Shown here piece by piece: positions 1 to 8,908 of a stretch of DNA of 64,000 nucleotides; position 1 is the stretch's first letter; every line of letters begins with the position of its first letter. The translations under genes and the position numbers were made by a program. The stretch is from a virus: positions 1 to 64,000 of IMG/VR virus record IMGVR_UViG_3300023179_000027; one strand, given 5' to 3'. The notes beneath the pieces were generated by a model that saw only the letters and a program-made list of their open reading frames with translations, made no database searches and had not been told where the DNA came from.

Positions 1-2
1 GT

Positions 3-1403
3 GCTACTGTATTCTATCCTATTTGGCATCATCAGTTTGATGATCTTATTGTACTTAAAAACAATCAAGGAACCGAAGAAACCAGGGTCCGACATATGGA
101 TTATGGGGTTGTCCTTTCGAGTTTCTTTTGGAGAAGATTCAAAAACAAAGAAAATATAACATTCTTCGATCCAAATGAAGTACCTGATCTATATGAAGTA
201 TTCTATTCAAATACAGAAAAGTTTGAGGAATTATATTTAAAATATGAAAAACAAAAAGGCTTGCGTAAGAAAACTATGTCAGCCGAAGAAGTTTTTAAGA
301 GTGGTATATTAAAGGAGCGTACTGATACAGGTAGAATTTATCTTGTATTCATTGACAACGTAATGAATCAAGGACCATTCGATCCTGATTACCACACAAT
401 CTATCAGTCAAATTTATGTTGTGAAATTTTACTTCCTACTAAGCCCTTTAAGCGTTTGGATGACAGTAATGGCCGTATCGCATTATGCACATTGGGATCA
501 ATCAACTGGGGTGCTTTCCGTAATCCCGAAGATATGCGTAGGGCTTGTCGTGTATTGCAGCGTAGCCTTTGTAATATACTTGATTACCAAGACTTTTTAT
601 CTATACAATCTAAGTTAAGTAATGATGAAATACAACCACTTGGCATAGGTGTTACAAATCTTGCGTATTGGCATGCCAAACGTGGGCTAAAGTATGGACA
701 GAAGGATTCATTACAAGAAGTAAAATCTTGGATGGAGCATCAGGCATATTATCTTACTGAAGCTACTGTAGAATTGGCCAAAGAACGTGGTAAATGTTCA
801 GATAGCGATAAGACTTTTTATGGGCGTGGTATTTTCCCATGGGAACGCAGAGCGAAGGGTGTGAATGATTTAGCTAGTTTCACTCCAGAATTAGATTGGG
901 AAATACTACGTGAAAACATGAAAAAATACGGAGTTCGTAATGCTACATTAATGGCAATAGCACCAGTAGAAAGTAGTAGCGTAGTTATTAATAGTACGAA
1001 TGGTATTGAAATGCCCATGAGTTTAATTACAGTAAAAGAAAGTAAAGCTGCTAGTTTGACACAAGTTGTTCCAGAATATCATAAACTTAAAAATAAGTAC
1101 CAGTTAATGTGGGAGCAAAATGATTGTTTAAATTATCTGAAAACAGCAGCAGTATTGCAGGCGTATGTCGATCAAAGTATTAGTACAAATACATTTTATA
1201 ATCCTGCACATTTTCCAAATCGTAAAGTACCAACTACAACTATTGCCAAGAATTTAATGTTAGCACATTATTATGGTATAAAGACCTTTTACTACTCACT
1301 TATAAATAAATCAGGGTCCAAAATAGAGGACGTAGTAAAAGAAAATAAACAATATAAACCATCGGAAGAACTTGATGAAAATTGTGATGCATGTGTATTA
1401 TGA
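3..1403 (+). CDS. nrdA: Ribonucleoside-diphosphate reductase alpha subunit, class Ia (partial, 5' end outside window)
   Basis: Catalytic subunit that reduces ribonucleoside diphosphates to deoxy forms for phage DNA synthesis. The frame is open from base 3, so the N-terminus lies left of the window. Visible family motifs: the N-x-C-x-E active-site loop (NLCCE, bases 411-425, thiyl-radical Cys codon 417-419), the partner Cys in ALCTLG (codon 486-488), and the YY pair in TFYYSL near the C-terminus that relays the radical from NrdB. The tail ends CDACVL, the expected redox Cys pair re-reduced by glutaredoxin, and a glutaredoxin gene follows nrdB. nrdB starts 44 bases downstream with an AAGGAAG ribosome site. 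An ATG at base 96 falls inside a conserved region and is not the start. Confidence 0.97.
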   Translation, partial: ATVFYPIWHHQFDDLIVLKNNQGTEETRVRHMDYGVVLSSFFWRRFKNKENITFFDPNEVPDLYEVFYSNTEKFEELYLKYEKQKGLRKKTMSAEEVFKSGILKERTDTGRIYLVFIDNVMNQGPFDPDYHTIYQSNLCCEILLPTKPFKRLDDSNGRIALCTLGSINWGAFRNPEDMRRACRVLQRSLCNILDYQDFLSIQSKLSNDEIQPLGIGVTNLAYWHAKRGLKYGQKDSLQEVKSWMEHQAYYLTEATVELAKERGKCSDSDKTFYGRGIFPWERRAKGVNDLASFTPELDWEILRENMKKYGVRNATLMAIAPVESSSVVINSTNGIEMPMSLITVKESKAASLTQVVPEYHKLKNKYQLMWEQNDCLNYLKTAAVLQAYVDQSISTNTFYNPAHFPNRKVPTTTIAKNLMLAHYYGIKTFYYSLINKSGSKIEDVVKENKQYKPSEELDENCDACVL

Positions 1404-1447
1404 TCAAAAAGCTGTAAGAAAAGTAGAATAACCAAGGAAGAAAATAA

Positions 1448-2551
1448 ATGTCTATACAACAATATAACTTACAAACTAAGACAGATTATTTACATCGTAA
1501 AATGTTTTTAGACGATGAGGGGCCTGTCACAATACAGCGATTTGAGGAAGTAAAATATCCTAAAATACAAAAACTAGAACAAACAGCACGTGGATTCTTT
1601 TGGGTTCCTGAAGAGGTTAGTTTAACAAAAGACGCACAAGATTTTAAAGATGCAAGTGATGCAGTAAAACACATTTTTACAAGCAATTTGCTAAGACAAA
1701 CTGCATTGGACAGTTTACAAGGAAGAGGGCCAAGTCAAATTTTTACTCCTGTTATTAGTTTACCTGAACTAGAGGCATTGGTATATAATTGGAGTTTTTT
1801 TGAAACTAATATACATAGCCGTAGTTACAGCCATATTATTCGTAACATCTATAACGTGCCTAAAGAAGTTTTCAATTCAATTCACGATACCAGAGAGATA
1901 GTAGATATGGCTGCAAATGTTGGGCGATACTATGATAGATTACATGAAATTAATTGTTTGAAAGAATTAGGTAAGCCTGATGTAAACGAAGAAATACATA
2001 TTCGAGCGATCTGGTTAGCACTCAATGCCAGTTATGCTTTAGAGGCCTTGCGCTTTATGGTATCGTTTGCTACAAGTCTAGCAATGGTAGAGAATAAAAT
2101 TTTTATTGGCAATGGTAATATCATCAGTTTAATTTTACAAGATGAATTGTTACACAAAGAATGGACAGCATATATTATCAACCAAGTAGTAAAAGAAGAT
2201 AGTAGATTCGTAAAAGCAAAACAAGAATGTGAGCAAGAAGTATATGCCATGTATTTAGGCGTAATCCAAGAAGAAAAACAATGGGCTGAGTATTTGTTTA
2301 AGAAAGGCCCTGTTATTGGACTTAACGCCAATATTCTTAAAGATTTTGTTGATTATACAGCAAACAATGCATTAAAAGAAATTGGCATAAAGTATAATGA
2401 ACATGCACCAAAATCAACACCTATTCCATGGTTTAATAAACACAGCGACACAAGTAAAAAACAAACAGCATTACAAGAAAATGAATCGACAAACTATGTC
2501 ATTGGTGTAATGAGTGACAATTTAGATTACGATGAGTTACCAAGTTTATAA
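1448..2551 (+). CDS. nrdB: Ribonucleoside-diphosphate reductase beta subunit, class Ia
   Basis: Di-iron radical subunit, 367 aa (usual about 375). Metal ligands by comparison with E. coli NrdB: Asp in ALDSLQGR, Glu/His in FFETNIHSRSY, Glu in YALEALRF, Glu/His in DELLH. The radical Tyr is the Y of HSRSY. The C-terminus (DNLDYDELPSL) is the acidic tail that docks on NrdA. The first Glu-His pair reads E-T-N-I-H, one residue longer than the E-T-I-H of E. coli. It forms an nrdA-nrdB-glutaredoxin operon, with the next gene starting 11 bases downstream after an AAGGAG site. Confidence 0.97.
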   Translation: MSIQQYNLQTKTDYLHRKMFLDDEGPVTIQRFEEVKYPKIQKLEQTARGFFWVPEEVSLTKDAQDFKDASDAVKHIFTSNLLRQTALDSLQGRGPSQIFTPVISLPELEALVYNWSFFETNIHSRSYSHIIRNIYNVPKEVFNSIHDTREIVDMAANVGRYYDRLHEINCLKELGKPDVNEEIHIRAIWLALNASYALEALRFMVSFATSLAMVENKIFIGNGNIISLILQDELLHKEWTAYIINQVVKEDSRFVKAKQECEQEVYAMYLGVIQEEKQWAEYLFKKGPVIGLNANILKDFVDYTANNALKEIGIKYNEHAPKSTPIPWFNKHSDTSKKQTALQENESTNYVIGVMSDNLDYDELPSL

Positions 2552-2562
2552 GGAGAAAAAAT

Positions 2563-2793
2563 ATGAAAGCACTAATGTGGAGTAAGTATCATTGCCCCTA
2601 TTGTGACCAAGCAAGACAACTACTCAAAAAGAAAGGATACGAAATAGAAGAAAAAAAGATAGGTGATGGATACAGTAAAGAAGAATTGTTGGAAGCCATT
2701 CCAACTGCAAGAACAGTACCGCAGATATATTTGGATGAGATATATATTGGTGGTTTTCAAGAATTAAAAAAACATTTAGAAAAGGCAGCATAA
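2563..2793 (+). CDS. Glutaredoxin
   Basis: A 76-residue dithiol glutaredoxin with the CPYC redox site near residue 12, the TVPQIYLD cis-Pro segment and the GGF motif before the last helix, a complete minimal thioredoxin fold. It probably reduces the C-terminal cysteines of the adjacent NrdA (T4 NrdC has this role). Strong AAGGAG site; its stop overlaps the next ATG (taATGa), which suggests translational coupling. Confidence 0.93.
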   Translation: MKALMWSKYHCPYCDQARQLLKKKGYEIEEKKIGDGYSKEELLEAIPTARTVPQIYLDEIYIGGFQELKKHLEKAA

Positions 2794-3092
2794 TGAAATT
2801 TGAAATAGGAAAAATTTATAGTTTTAAGTTAAACACTGGAGAAGAATGTATTGCAAAAGTTTTAGCAGTCAACAATGATTGGATAGAGATAAGTGATCCT
2901 GTAAGCATAGCGCCAACTGGCCAAGGAATGAGTTTAATACCTACTATTTTTACCGCAGATACCAAGGATATTATAAAGATAAATATTAATACAGTTACTA
3001 TGTACGGAGCCACAGAAGATGCTGTCAAAAACAAATATATTGAAGCTACAACAGGTATATCAGTACCAACTAAAAAAATTGTTCTAGGGTAA
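2793..3092 (+). CDS. Conserved phage protein, small beta-barrel type
   Basis: A 99-residue protein. The first 60 residues alternate short beta-like stretches (IGKIYSFKLNTGEECIAKVLAV, then WIEISDPVSI), which looks like an Sm/SH3-like barrel. A hydrophilic tail follows (SVPTKK). There is no catalytic motif. It sits between glutaredoxin and the PAAR protein with coupled starts, at the junction of the nucleotide and tail blocks, as similar proteins do in other T4-like phages. The Sm-like reading is inference from pattern only. Confidence 0.6.
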   Translation: MKFEIGKIYSFKLNTGEECIAKVLAVNNDWIEISDPVSIAPTGQGMSLIPTIFTADTKDIIKININTVTMYGATEDAVKNKYIEATTGISVPTKKIVLG

Positions 3093-3096
3093 AATT

Positions 3097-3378
3097 ATGC
3101 CTCAATTAAGTAGGTTAGGAGATATTAATAATGCAGGAGGTAAAATACTTAGGGGTGCAAGCACAGTATTTTGCAACGGAATTCCTGTAGGTTTACATGT
3201 AAGTAGAATTAGTCCTCACCAACCATTTGGCAAACCTCATCCTCCGCATAGTGCAGCAAATACAACAGAGGGTAGTCCAACCGTTTTTGCAGAAAACAGC
3301 CAAGTATTACGTGTAGGGTCTGGGAATACATGTGGTCATAGAATTAGCCAAGGAAGTAGCGATACTTTTTGCCCATAA
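3097..3378 (+). CDS. PAAR-domain tail-spike tip protein
   Basis: A 93-residue single-domain PAAR protein. It shows the repeated glycine-rich blades (LGDINNAGG, GASTVFCNGIPVG, GSPTVFAENSQVLRVG) and His/Cys residues that can bind the tip metal (H-x-x-H pairs in the middle, Cys near the end). PAAR proteins sharpen the membrane-piercing spike of contractile tails (T4 gp5.4). Its stop overlaps the ATG of the large structural gene, so the two are probably co-translated. It is the clearest sign that the phage has a contractile tail. Confidence 0.88.
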   Translation: MPQLSRLGDINNAGGKILRGASTVFCNGIPVGLHVSRISPHQPFGKPHPPHSAANTTEGSPTVFAENSQVLRVGSGNTCGHRISQGSSDTFCP

Positions 3379-6300
3379 TGGCAGATACAGGAAAACAAAC
3401 TCCATTAGGAATGAATGTTTTAGGTAGTTTCCTACGGGATATCGGACTAAACATTAACCCAATAGTTGAGGAATATATTGGTGTAAGCAAAACAAATACA
3501 GATTATTCATTTGGTAAAATAATAAGTGATACATGCTTATTAAAATTAACATGGGCAATTAACGATGCTTATTTAAGAGGATCTCTTGGAGGAGGTGCAT
3601 CAGGTGGACCAACCTATACAAATGATTTATATGATCAATTATTACTTATTGCAGGTGATATACCTGCATTAGGAAATTCTCTTTCTCCAAATTTTATTTT
3701 AACAGATCCTGCTGAATGGTGGTCTGGAAGTACAAATCCAAACGGCAGTATGAGTAAAAAAACTGAAACAAATGCACCTGCTAATACAGGATATGCATTA
3801 TCAGGGATTAGTAATGGCAATGGTCAAACTGCAAAGTGGCGACCATGGGGATCTGCCAATTCATCGAATCATAGTGTTACACAATGGGGATTTTTTAGAT
3901 TGAATGCATTGCAGGCTTGGAATCAGTTTAATTATAATGGAGGTGGAGCAGGCGACAGTGCAAAAACACCTTATCCTACAAAACCTCATCCTGAATATAA
4001 AGAATTTTTGGCAAGTTTTATGCAAGCTTGTAGTTTTTTAGAATACACAAATGCCGCTATATATGCTAATTACGAAAGTTTCAGATTTCTTAAAGGTACA
4101 TATAGCAATATGAATGATTTGATGACAGGTGATGTATTTAATGTCAACATAGCATCAAAGGCATTTGGAAATGATTTAATGGCGCTAGGCAAAAGTTTAG
4201 ATTTATTAACAATAAGTTCATTTGGTTTGCCAAGTAACCTACTTAGAACACTTTATAAAAATAATATTATAACAACTGATCTTATACTAGCCTTAAATGC
4301 AGCAGGAGTAGTACAATCTCAAATAGTTGCCATTACTACAGGAGAAGTAAAAAAATTAGAAACAAATGTTGAAAAAGCTATATATGGAGCTTTTTTGATT
4401 ATAATTGATCAAAATCTCCAACAAATATTAAATGGTCTAAATTGTTCAACTCCTAATTTAACAAGTCTTGCAGACTTACTTAATGTCAAAAAAATGTTCC
4501 CAACAAGTTTTGGTTCATTAACTGTTCCTATATATAATACTACGACAGGGCCAACTAATTCTAAAACATTTTATTTATTATTTACGAATGGCGGGGTTAA
4601 CTCGCAATTAAGTTCAACACAAGTTAAAGAAAAAGTTGGATTTTTAACACTACCTGGACAACCTGTTCCCGAAGAAATAGAAATTGTGGATAAGGAAGTG
4701 GTTATTTCAGATTTGATTCCTGGATTCGATTCATATTTAAGAAATATATTACCGACAGATTTAGCAATTACTGCTGGGGCATTTTCTTACTCAATGCAAC
4801 AAATAAAGAATATCGATAAAATGGATATTGAAAAATTTGGACAGGTTGTTTATAGCCTAGAAGGAAACAATGGTTTAGAATTAACAAATACAGGGACTGA
4901 ATTGCCTACAAATCAAATTGAAGCTTTTTTCGGAACAAATTACATGGCACTAGGGTCAGGGCCATTTGGCACTTATACAGTTAGTGATTTTTTTGGATGC
5001 ATGAGTGCTTTACCTTATCCACATAAAGATACATATGACGCTATAAAACAACTTGAAACTACAAAATTATTTAATATTTATGATCAACTTTATTTGGCAA
5101 CACAATGGGAACGAGCAGAAATTGTAGTTACTCAAACAGATATACAAGTTGTCAAACAAAATTATGTTCCTGCTGTACCTGCTACTCCAACTAAACCAGG
5201 TGTTCCAGCCAAACCCTTGATTGTGGATTGGTACTATACCTGTACATATACGGCAACCGCAGACGGGGGAGGATATGGTAGGGGAGGAGCAGCTCCTCCA
5301 CCAGTAACTTTGTCTCCTAATAATTGTAGGGCCACTATTTCTTCATACTTTTTAGGTGATTCTTTAGGATCAGCAGGAGCAGGTACATATGGTAGAGTAG
5401 GTTTTAAGATCAATAACGGAGGTCAATTTTATTATGGGACAAGCACAGATTTTAGCACTACGCCTACTAAACCAACAAGACCTGTTGAAACAGTTTTAGT
5501 TTACGGGCCTCCGATCGAGTCTTTACCAGTAACGGATCAAGGAAAAGCAACTAATGGAGTTAACATAAATAATGCAAATAATTACTGGCCCTCAACTATG
5601 GGAAGCGTATGCCAAAATTATATTGCTCAAGCAAATAGTGAAGTAGGAAATATTTACAAAAAAAACACAAAGAAAGCTGATTGGCTTAATATAAATTATT
5701 TAATATACGGTTCACAATTAGCTGTAGAACAACGTGCTAGATTTTTAGGGCTTGGTAGTGTTCCTATTGTAGACACAAATAAAAAAGATGTATTTTTAAA
5801 TTCATATCCAGGCACTATTATTAATTTTGTGGATAGTGTACCAACATATGCTAAAAATACATTACCTCATATGCATGTACAGACCCTAGAAGCTATTGCT
5901 AATATTAAAACGGTTGGCGGTCAAAGTTTAATTGCTATGATGAGAGAAGCTAGAAATCAAATTAGATTAAATATATTAGGCACTGATTTATATAATAATA
6001 TACCTGCAGTTCTAGAAGGTATTAGCCTTGCCGATTATCAAAAATTATTATTAAATGGTACAGCTCCAATTGCCCGCGCGGGCAGTGGGGTATTTGTAAA
6101 AGATTGTGCTACCACTTGGACTCTGCCATCGTGGACAAGCACAAATTCAGCTCTTACTCCAAAAGGTAGTTATGTTTATGATCCTGGTCAAGGAGGATTA
6201 ATTTTAGGTACAGGTGCAGGAATAGTTGGAACAAATCTTACCTTTTTAAATGGAGATTGTGAAACTAAAGTTATTCTTCCAATAGTACCATCTGGCCCAT

Positions 6301-6827
6301 ATCTATTGCCTGAAGATATAATTCAAAATGTTGTTACTCCTGTTATAAATACAACCACATTTATTTTTGATACAAAATACAAGGGTAATTTACAAATAGA
6401 TTTAGCTACAGGGAATACAGTTCAATTTGATTTTAGTAAAGTAAATGATGTAACTGATATTGTTACTAACAATATAACAAAAGAGTTACCTATCACTATA
6501 GATAGAACTATTGTGGATCCAAATGTTATAGATGGTAATATAACAACTTTTACCTCAGGTAATGTTAATATTATAACAGGTAATCCTAGAGATAGGACTC
6601 CTTTTAATACAGGTAATATAACAGGTAATTCTAGAAATAGGACTACTTTTAATACAGGCACACTAACATCATTCATTCCTAAAACACGAGGAAGCTTAGG
6701 AAATACTACGTTGGTTGTACCAACTTTGCTTGATTTAACCTTTACGTCAAGCACTATAACTAATTCAACAGTGGACGATGCAATAGCTCAGGTCATTGAG
6801 TGTAATTGTGACTGTTGGCTTATTTAA
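3378..6827 (+). CDS. Large phage structural protein (putative baseplate or tail-fibre associated)
   Basis: 1149 residues from the ATG that overlaps the PAAR stop (taATGg); a TTG nine bases earlier is less likely. No enzyme motif is visible. It is rich in Gly, Asn, Thr and Ser, with a Pro/Gly-rich linker near residues 590-645 and a Thr/Asn-rich C-terminal part with a tandem 15-residue repeat. It ends in a Cys-containing tail (CNCDCWLI). Size, composition and position directly after the spike-tip gene fit a baseplate or fibre-attachment component. The exact role is not recognisable. The endolysin gene follows in the same operon. Confidence 0.7.
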   Translation: MADTGKQTPLGMNVLGSFLRDIGLNINPIVEEYIGVSKTNTDYSFGKIISDTCLLKLTWAINDAYLRGSLGGGASGGPTYTNDLYDQLLLIAGDIPALGNSLSPNFILTDPAEWWSGSTNPNGSMSKKTETNAPANTGYALSGISNGNGQTAKWRPWGSANSSNHSVTQWGFFRLNALQAWNQFNYNGGGAGDSAKTPYPTKPHPEYKEFLASFMQACSFLEYTNAAIYANYESFRFLKGTYSNMNDLMTGDVFNVNIASKAFGNDLMALGKSLDLLTISSFGLPSNLLRTLYKNNIITTDLILALNAAGVVQSQIVAITTGEVKKLETNVEKAIYGAFLIIIDQNLQQILNGLNCSTPNLTSLADLLNVKKMFPTSFGSLTVPIYNTTTGPTNSKTFYLLFTNGGVNSQLSSTQVKEKVGFLTLPGQPVPEEIEIVDKEVVISDLIPGFDSYLRNILPTDLAITAGAFSYSMQQIKNIDKMDIEKFGQVVYSLEGNNGLELTNTGTELPTNQIEAFFGTNYMALGSGPFGTYTVSDFFGCMSALPYPHKDTYDAIKQLETTKLFNIYDQLYLATQWERAEIVVTQTDIQVVKQNYVPAVPATPTKPGVPAKPLIVDWYYTCTYTATADGGGYGRGGAAPPPVTLSPNNCRATISSYFLGDSLGSAGAGTYGRVGFKINNGGQFYYGTSTDFSTTPTKPTRPVETVLVYGPPIESLPVTDQGKATNGVNINNANNYWPSTMGSVCQNYIAQANSEVGNIYKKNTKKADWLNINYLIYGSQLAVEQRARFLGLGSVPIVDTNKKDVFLNSYPGTIINFVDSVPTYAKNTLPHMHVQTLEAIANIKTVGGQSLIAMMREARNQIRLNILGTDLYNNIPAVLEGISLADYQKLLLNGTAPIARAGSGVFVKDCATTWTLPSWTSTNSALTPKGSYVYDPGQGGLILGTGAGIVGTNLTFLNGDCETKVILPIVPSGPYLLPEDIIQNVVTPVINTTTFIFDTKYKGNLQIDLATGNTVQFDFSKVNDVTDIVTNNITKELPITIDRTIVDPNVIDGNITTFTSGNVNIITGNPRDRTPFNTGNITGNSRNRTTFNTGTLTSFIPKTRGSLGNTTLVVPTLLDLTFTSSTITNSTVDDAIAQVIECNCDCWLI
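6573..6662 (+). repeat. Two tandem 45-bp in-frame repeats
   Basis: Two adjacent 45-base units, starting at 6573 and 6618, encode the 15-residue repeat ITGN(P/S)R(D/N)RT(P/T)FNTG near the C-terminus of the large structural protein. They differ at a few bases, mainly at non-synonymous positions. Confidence 0.8.
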
Positions 6828-6852
6828 ATAATTCTAAAAGGAGATTGTAATT

Positions 6853-7389
6853 GTGTCAAAATATTTACAGAATATCTACCATTTATTTGGTTTTTTAATT
6901 GTATTGGTATTTACATTTAATATTACCACACACAAACTTAATGTGTATAAAGCCAATGATTCGGCTCCAATTAATCCGACAACAGCAGAAATAGAAAAAA
7001 CTTTAAACTGTTTAGCATTAAATATATATAGGGAAGGGGCTAATGAACCATTTGAAAGTAAAGTAGGAATAGCACAAGTCACTTTAAATAGAGTAAATCA
7101 TCATGCTTTTCCAAAAGATATATGTAGTGTAGTTTACCAAAAAAATATTATAATGGAAAAAGTGATTTGTCAATTTAGTTGGTATTGTGATAATAATATA
7201 AAAATTAAACCTATACACAAAGAAGCATTTGATGAAAGTATGGCTGTTGCTAAAAAAGTATTACTGGAAGGTTTTAGGCTTGATATACTTAAATATTCTT
7301 TGTACTATCATGCTGTGTATATTAATCCAAATTGGCCTTACAAACGTGTAGCTAAAATAGGTAATCACATTTTTTATAATCAAAGGTAA
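6853..7389 (+). CDS. SleB/CwlJ-type cell-wall hydrolase, probable signal-anchored endolysin
   Basis: 178 residues from a GTG start placed by an AAAAGGAG site. Residues 8-25 form one hydrophobic segment without a clear cleavage site, as in signal-arrest-release endolysins. From residue 47 the SleB/CwlJ hydrolase domain follows: LALNIYREGANEP with the catalytic Glu, then VAQVTLNRV-type and YYHAVYINPNW segments typical of the family. It should cut peptidoglycan from the periplasm at lysis. The next gene, six bases away, encodes a small membrane protein suited to be its holin. Confidence 0.85.
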   Translation: MSKYLQNIYHLFGFLIVLVFTFNITTHKLNVYKANDSAPINPTTAEIEKTLNCLALNIYREGANEPFESKVGIAQVTLNRVNHHAFPKDICSVVYQKNIIMEKVICQFSWYCDNNIKIKPIHKEAFDESMAVAKKVLLEGFRLDILKYSLYYHAVYINPNWPYKRVAKIGNHIFYNQR

Positions 7390-7394
7390 TAAAA

Positions 7395-7715
7395 ATGCAA
7401 ATTTATAATTTTATATTAACTTTTTTAACAAACTTCGGTAAAGACTTTAAAGAAAGAATAACTCATTTATCAAGCGAAACTATACATTGGATGGCGGTAC
7501 TATGTTTTCATTCTGCCACAGCACCTAATTTAATCGGGTTGATGTTCGGAATAACTGATACAATGCCACCTATAGAATTTGTTCTCATAGTATGGACAGG
7601 TTTAGCTTTAATGTTTATGAAAGCTATTATTCAAAAAGATAGATTAAATCTAATAACCATAGGACTAGGTTTTATGGCGCAAGCAGTAGCAATGGCATTG
7701 ATATTTTTTAAATAA
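7395..7715 (+). CDS. Small membrane protein, putative holin
   Basis: 106 residues with three likely transmembrane segments (about residues 34-52, 58-78 and 85-105) and an amphipathic N-terminal stretch. There is no family signature I recognise. Position directly after the endolysin, size and three-helix topology support a holin or lysis accessory role. Its stop overlaps the next ATG (taATGg). Confidence 0.6.
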   Translation: MQIYNFILTFLTNFGKDFKERITHLSSETIHWMAVLCFHSATAPNLIGLMFGITDTMPPIEFVLIVWTGLALMFMKAIIQKDRLNLITIGLGFMAQAVAMALIFFK

Positions 7716-8194
7716 TGGAAAATCCTAAAACCAATTTGGCTCAAGGAAGAAATAGTTTCGACGCAAATTTGGGTACAGGCATAACGCAATTTTTTAATCG
7801 CAATATAACTCCTTATCCAACTGAAGTAGGTGGTCCAAAGTTCGATTTGATTCCTATCGAAAAACAAAAAGACATTATGGTCAATGTAGCAAGACTACAT
7901 GCCCAACAAGAGTATGAAAGAATAATGGATTTGGTTAAGGTATTGGAAAAACAAGCTAATGACATCAAACGTAGATTGGATATTACTGATATGGTACATA
8001 ATGCCCAATATACTTTTCAAATATATCATGGTAATATATACTACTTATTATACGATAACAAGGTTAATTGTACAAGATTAAGTCTTTTAGGACCTAATGA
8101 TTGGTGTACAGGAGCACCTGTTGAATATGAATATATTACCCGTGTTAAATGGTTAGGTGACTATACTTGGATAGAGGTAAATGATGAATCGTAG
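7715..8194 (+). CDS. DUF2452-like protein
   Basis: 159 residues. The middle (residues 50-90) is a probable helical coiled region (KQKDIMVNVARLHAQQEYERIMDLVKVLE). The C-terminal part carries the signature seen in DUF2452 proteins: a short helix with His, then F-x-x-x-x-G-x-x-Y-x-L, then a LSLLGPNDW-type segment and a W-x-G-D/S-Y end. The function of that family is unknown. Coupled to the genes on both sides; the downstream ATG lies 14 bases inside this gene. Confidence 0.65.
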   Translation: MENPKTNLAQGRNSFDANLGTGITQFFNRNITPYPTEVGGPKFDLIPIEKQKDIMVNVARLHAQQEYERIMDLVKVLEKQANDIKRRLDITDMVHNAQYTFQIYHGNIYYLLYDNKVNCTRLSLLGPNDWCTGAPVEYEYITRVKWLGDYTWIEVNDES

Positions 8195-8720
8195 CCCAAA
8201 ACGAAACACTTTTCAGAAAGAAAGATATCTACAACGATGTGCCGAAAATGATCAAAGTGTGAATGAGGATTATCTTAAAATGTTTGATGATATAATAAAT
8301 CAGGAACAAAGTAAATTTGTTGATCCTGAATCAAGAGTAGATAATATGGAGTATGATTTACTTACCACTAAGTGGATTTGTGACAAAGCCAAAGTGAGTG
8401 AGGTTTACGCACAAAACTTGTATGCTGCTATATGTAATAATAACTTTATTCACAATCTTGTATGGCCAATATTAAGTGGTAAATCATGGGGCTGTAGTTG
8501 GCGATATGCTGGTGGTATAATTGCTGATATGCGTGAAGAAGGTGACTATATTGATTGGTACTGTAGTGGAATAAAAGGTAGTCCAAGTATAAATGAAGAA
8601 GGTAAAGAAAATAACGATGGCATAAATGGGTATGTGGGAGAAGGTGTAGTAACTGACGAAATTCGTGATGATTTATTAAAATTAGGATGGTTAGTTGTGA
8701 ATGATGATCATGATGTATAA
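8181..8720 (+). CDS. Conserved phage hypothetical protein
   Basis: 179 residues, soluble and acidic. The block SWRYAGGIIADMREEGDYIDWYCSG (residues about 101-126) resembles a conserved core I associate with proteins of T4-like marine phages of unknown function. No catalytic motif. It could start at either of two adjacent ATG codons (8181 or 8184). The 3' end contains the late promoter of the next operon: its stop codon TAA is part of the TATAAATA octamer at 8716. Confidence 0.65.
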   Translation: MMNRSPKRNTFQKERYLQRCAENDQSVNEDYLKMFDDIINQEQSKFVDPESRVDNMEYDLLTTKWICDKAKVSEVYAQNLYAAICNNNFIHNLVWPILSGKSWGCSWRYAGGIIADMREEGDYIDWYCSGIKGSPSINEEGKENNDGINGYVGEGVVTDEIRDDLLKLGWLVVNDDHDV

Positions 8721-8723
8721 ATA
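8716..8723 (+). promoter_or_regulatory. T4-type late promoter TATAAATA (iscU operon)
   Basis: Exact TATAAATA octamer. Initiation is expected about six bases after it, near 8729, giving a short leader that includes the strong TAGGAGG ribosome site before the ATG at 8741. It differs from the other late-type octamers in the window, which leave no room for such a site. Confidence 0.75.
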
Positions 8724-8740
8724 CAGATAGGAGGTAAAAA

Positions 8741-8908
8741 ATGAATACATGTAAAAATCTTTACCTAGACCAAGAAGTTACTCCAGAAGAGGACGAAGCT
8801 TGGGAAAACTTTTTAGTTAAATTTGCAAATAATCCTCTAAGACAAGAAAATTTAGAGACAACGATTCCAATGGAGAATAAAGATGGCTTACTCAAAACAA
8901 GTAATTGA
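8741..8908 (+). CDS. Small acidic hypothetical protein, first gene of the iscU operon
   Basis: 55 residues, acidic N-terminal half (DQEVTPEEDEAWENFL). It is supported mainly by its excellent ribosome site (TAGGAGG, seven bases before ATG) directly behind an exact late promoter. Its last 26 bases overlap the start of iscU in another frame, an arrangement typical of translational coupling. No known family recognised. Confidence 0.7.
   Translation: MNTCKNLYLDQEVTPEEDEAWENFLVKFANNPLRQENLETTIPMENKDGLLKTSN

Noticed and set aside
6422-6754. Open frame of 110 residues on the minus strand inside the large structural gene
   Set aside because: It mirrors the repetitive Thr/Asn-rich coding sequence, has no ribosome site, and codon pattern fits the plus-strand gene.
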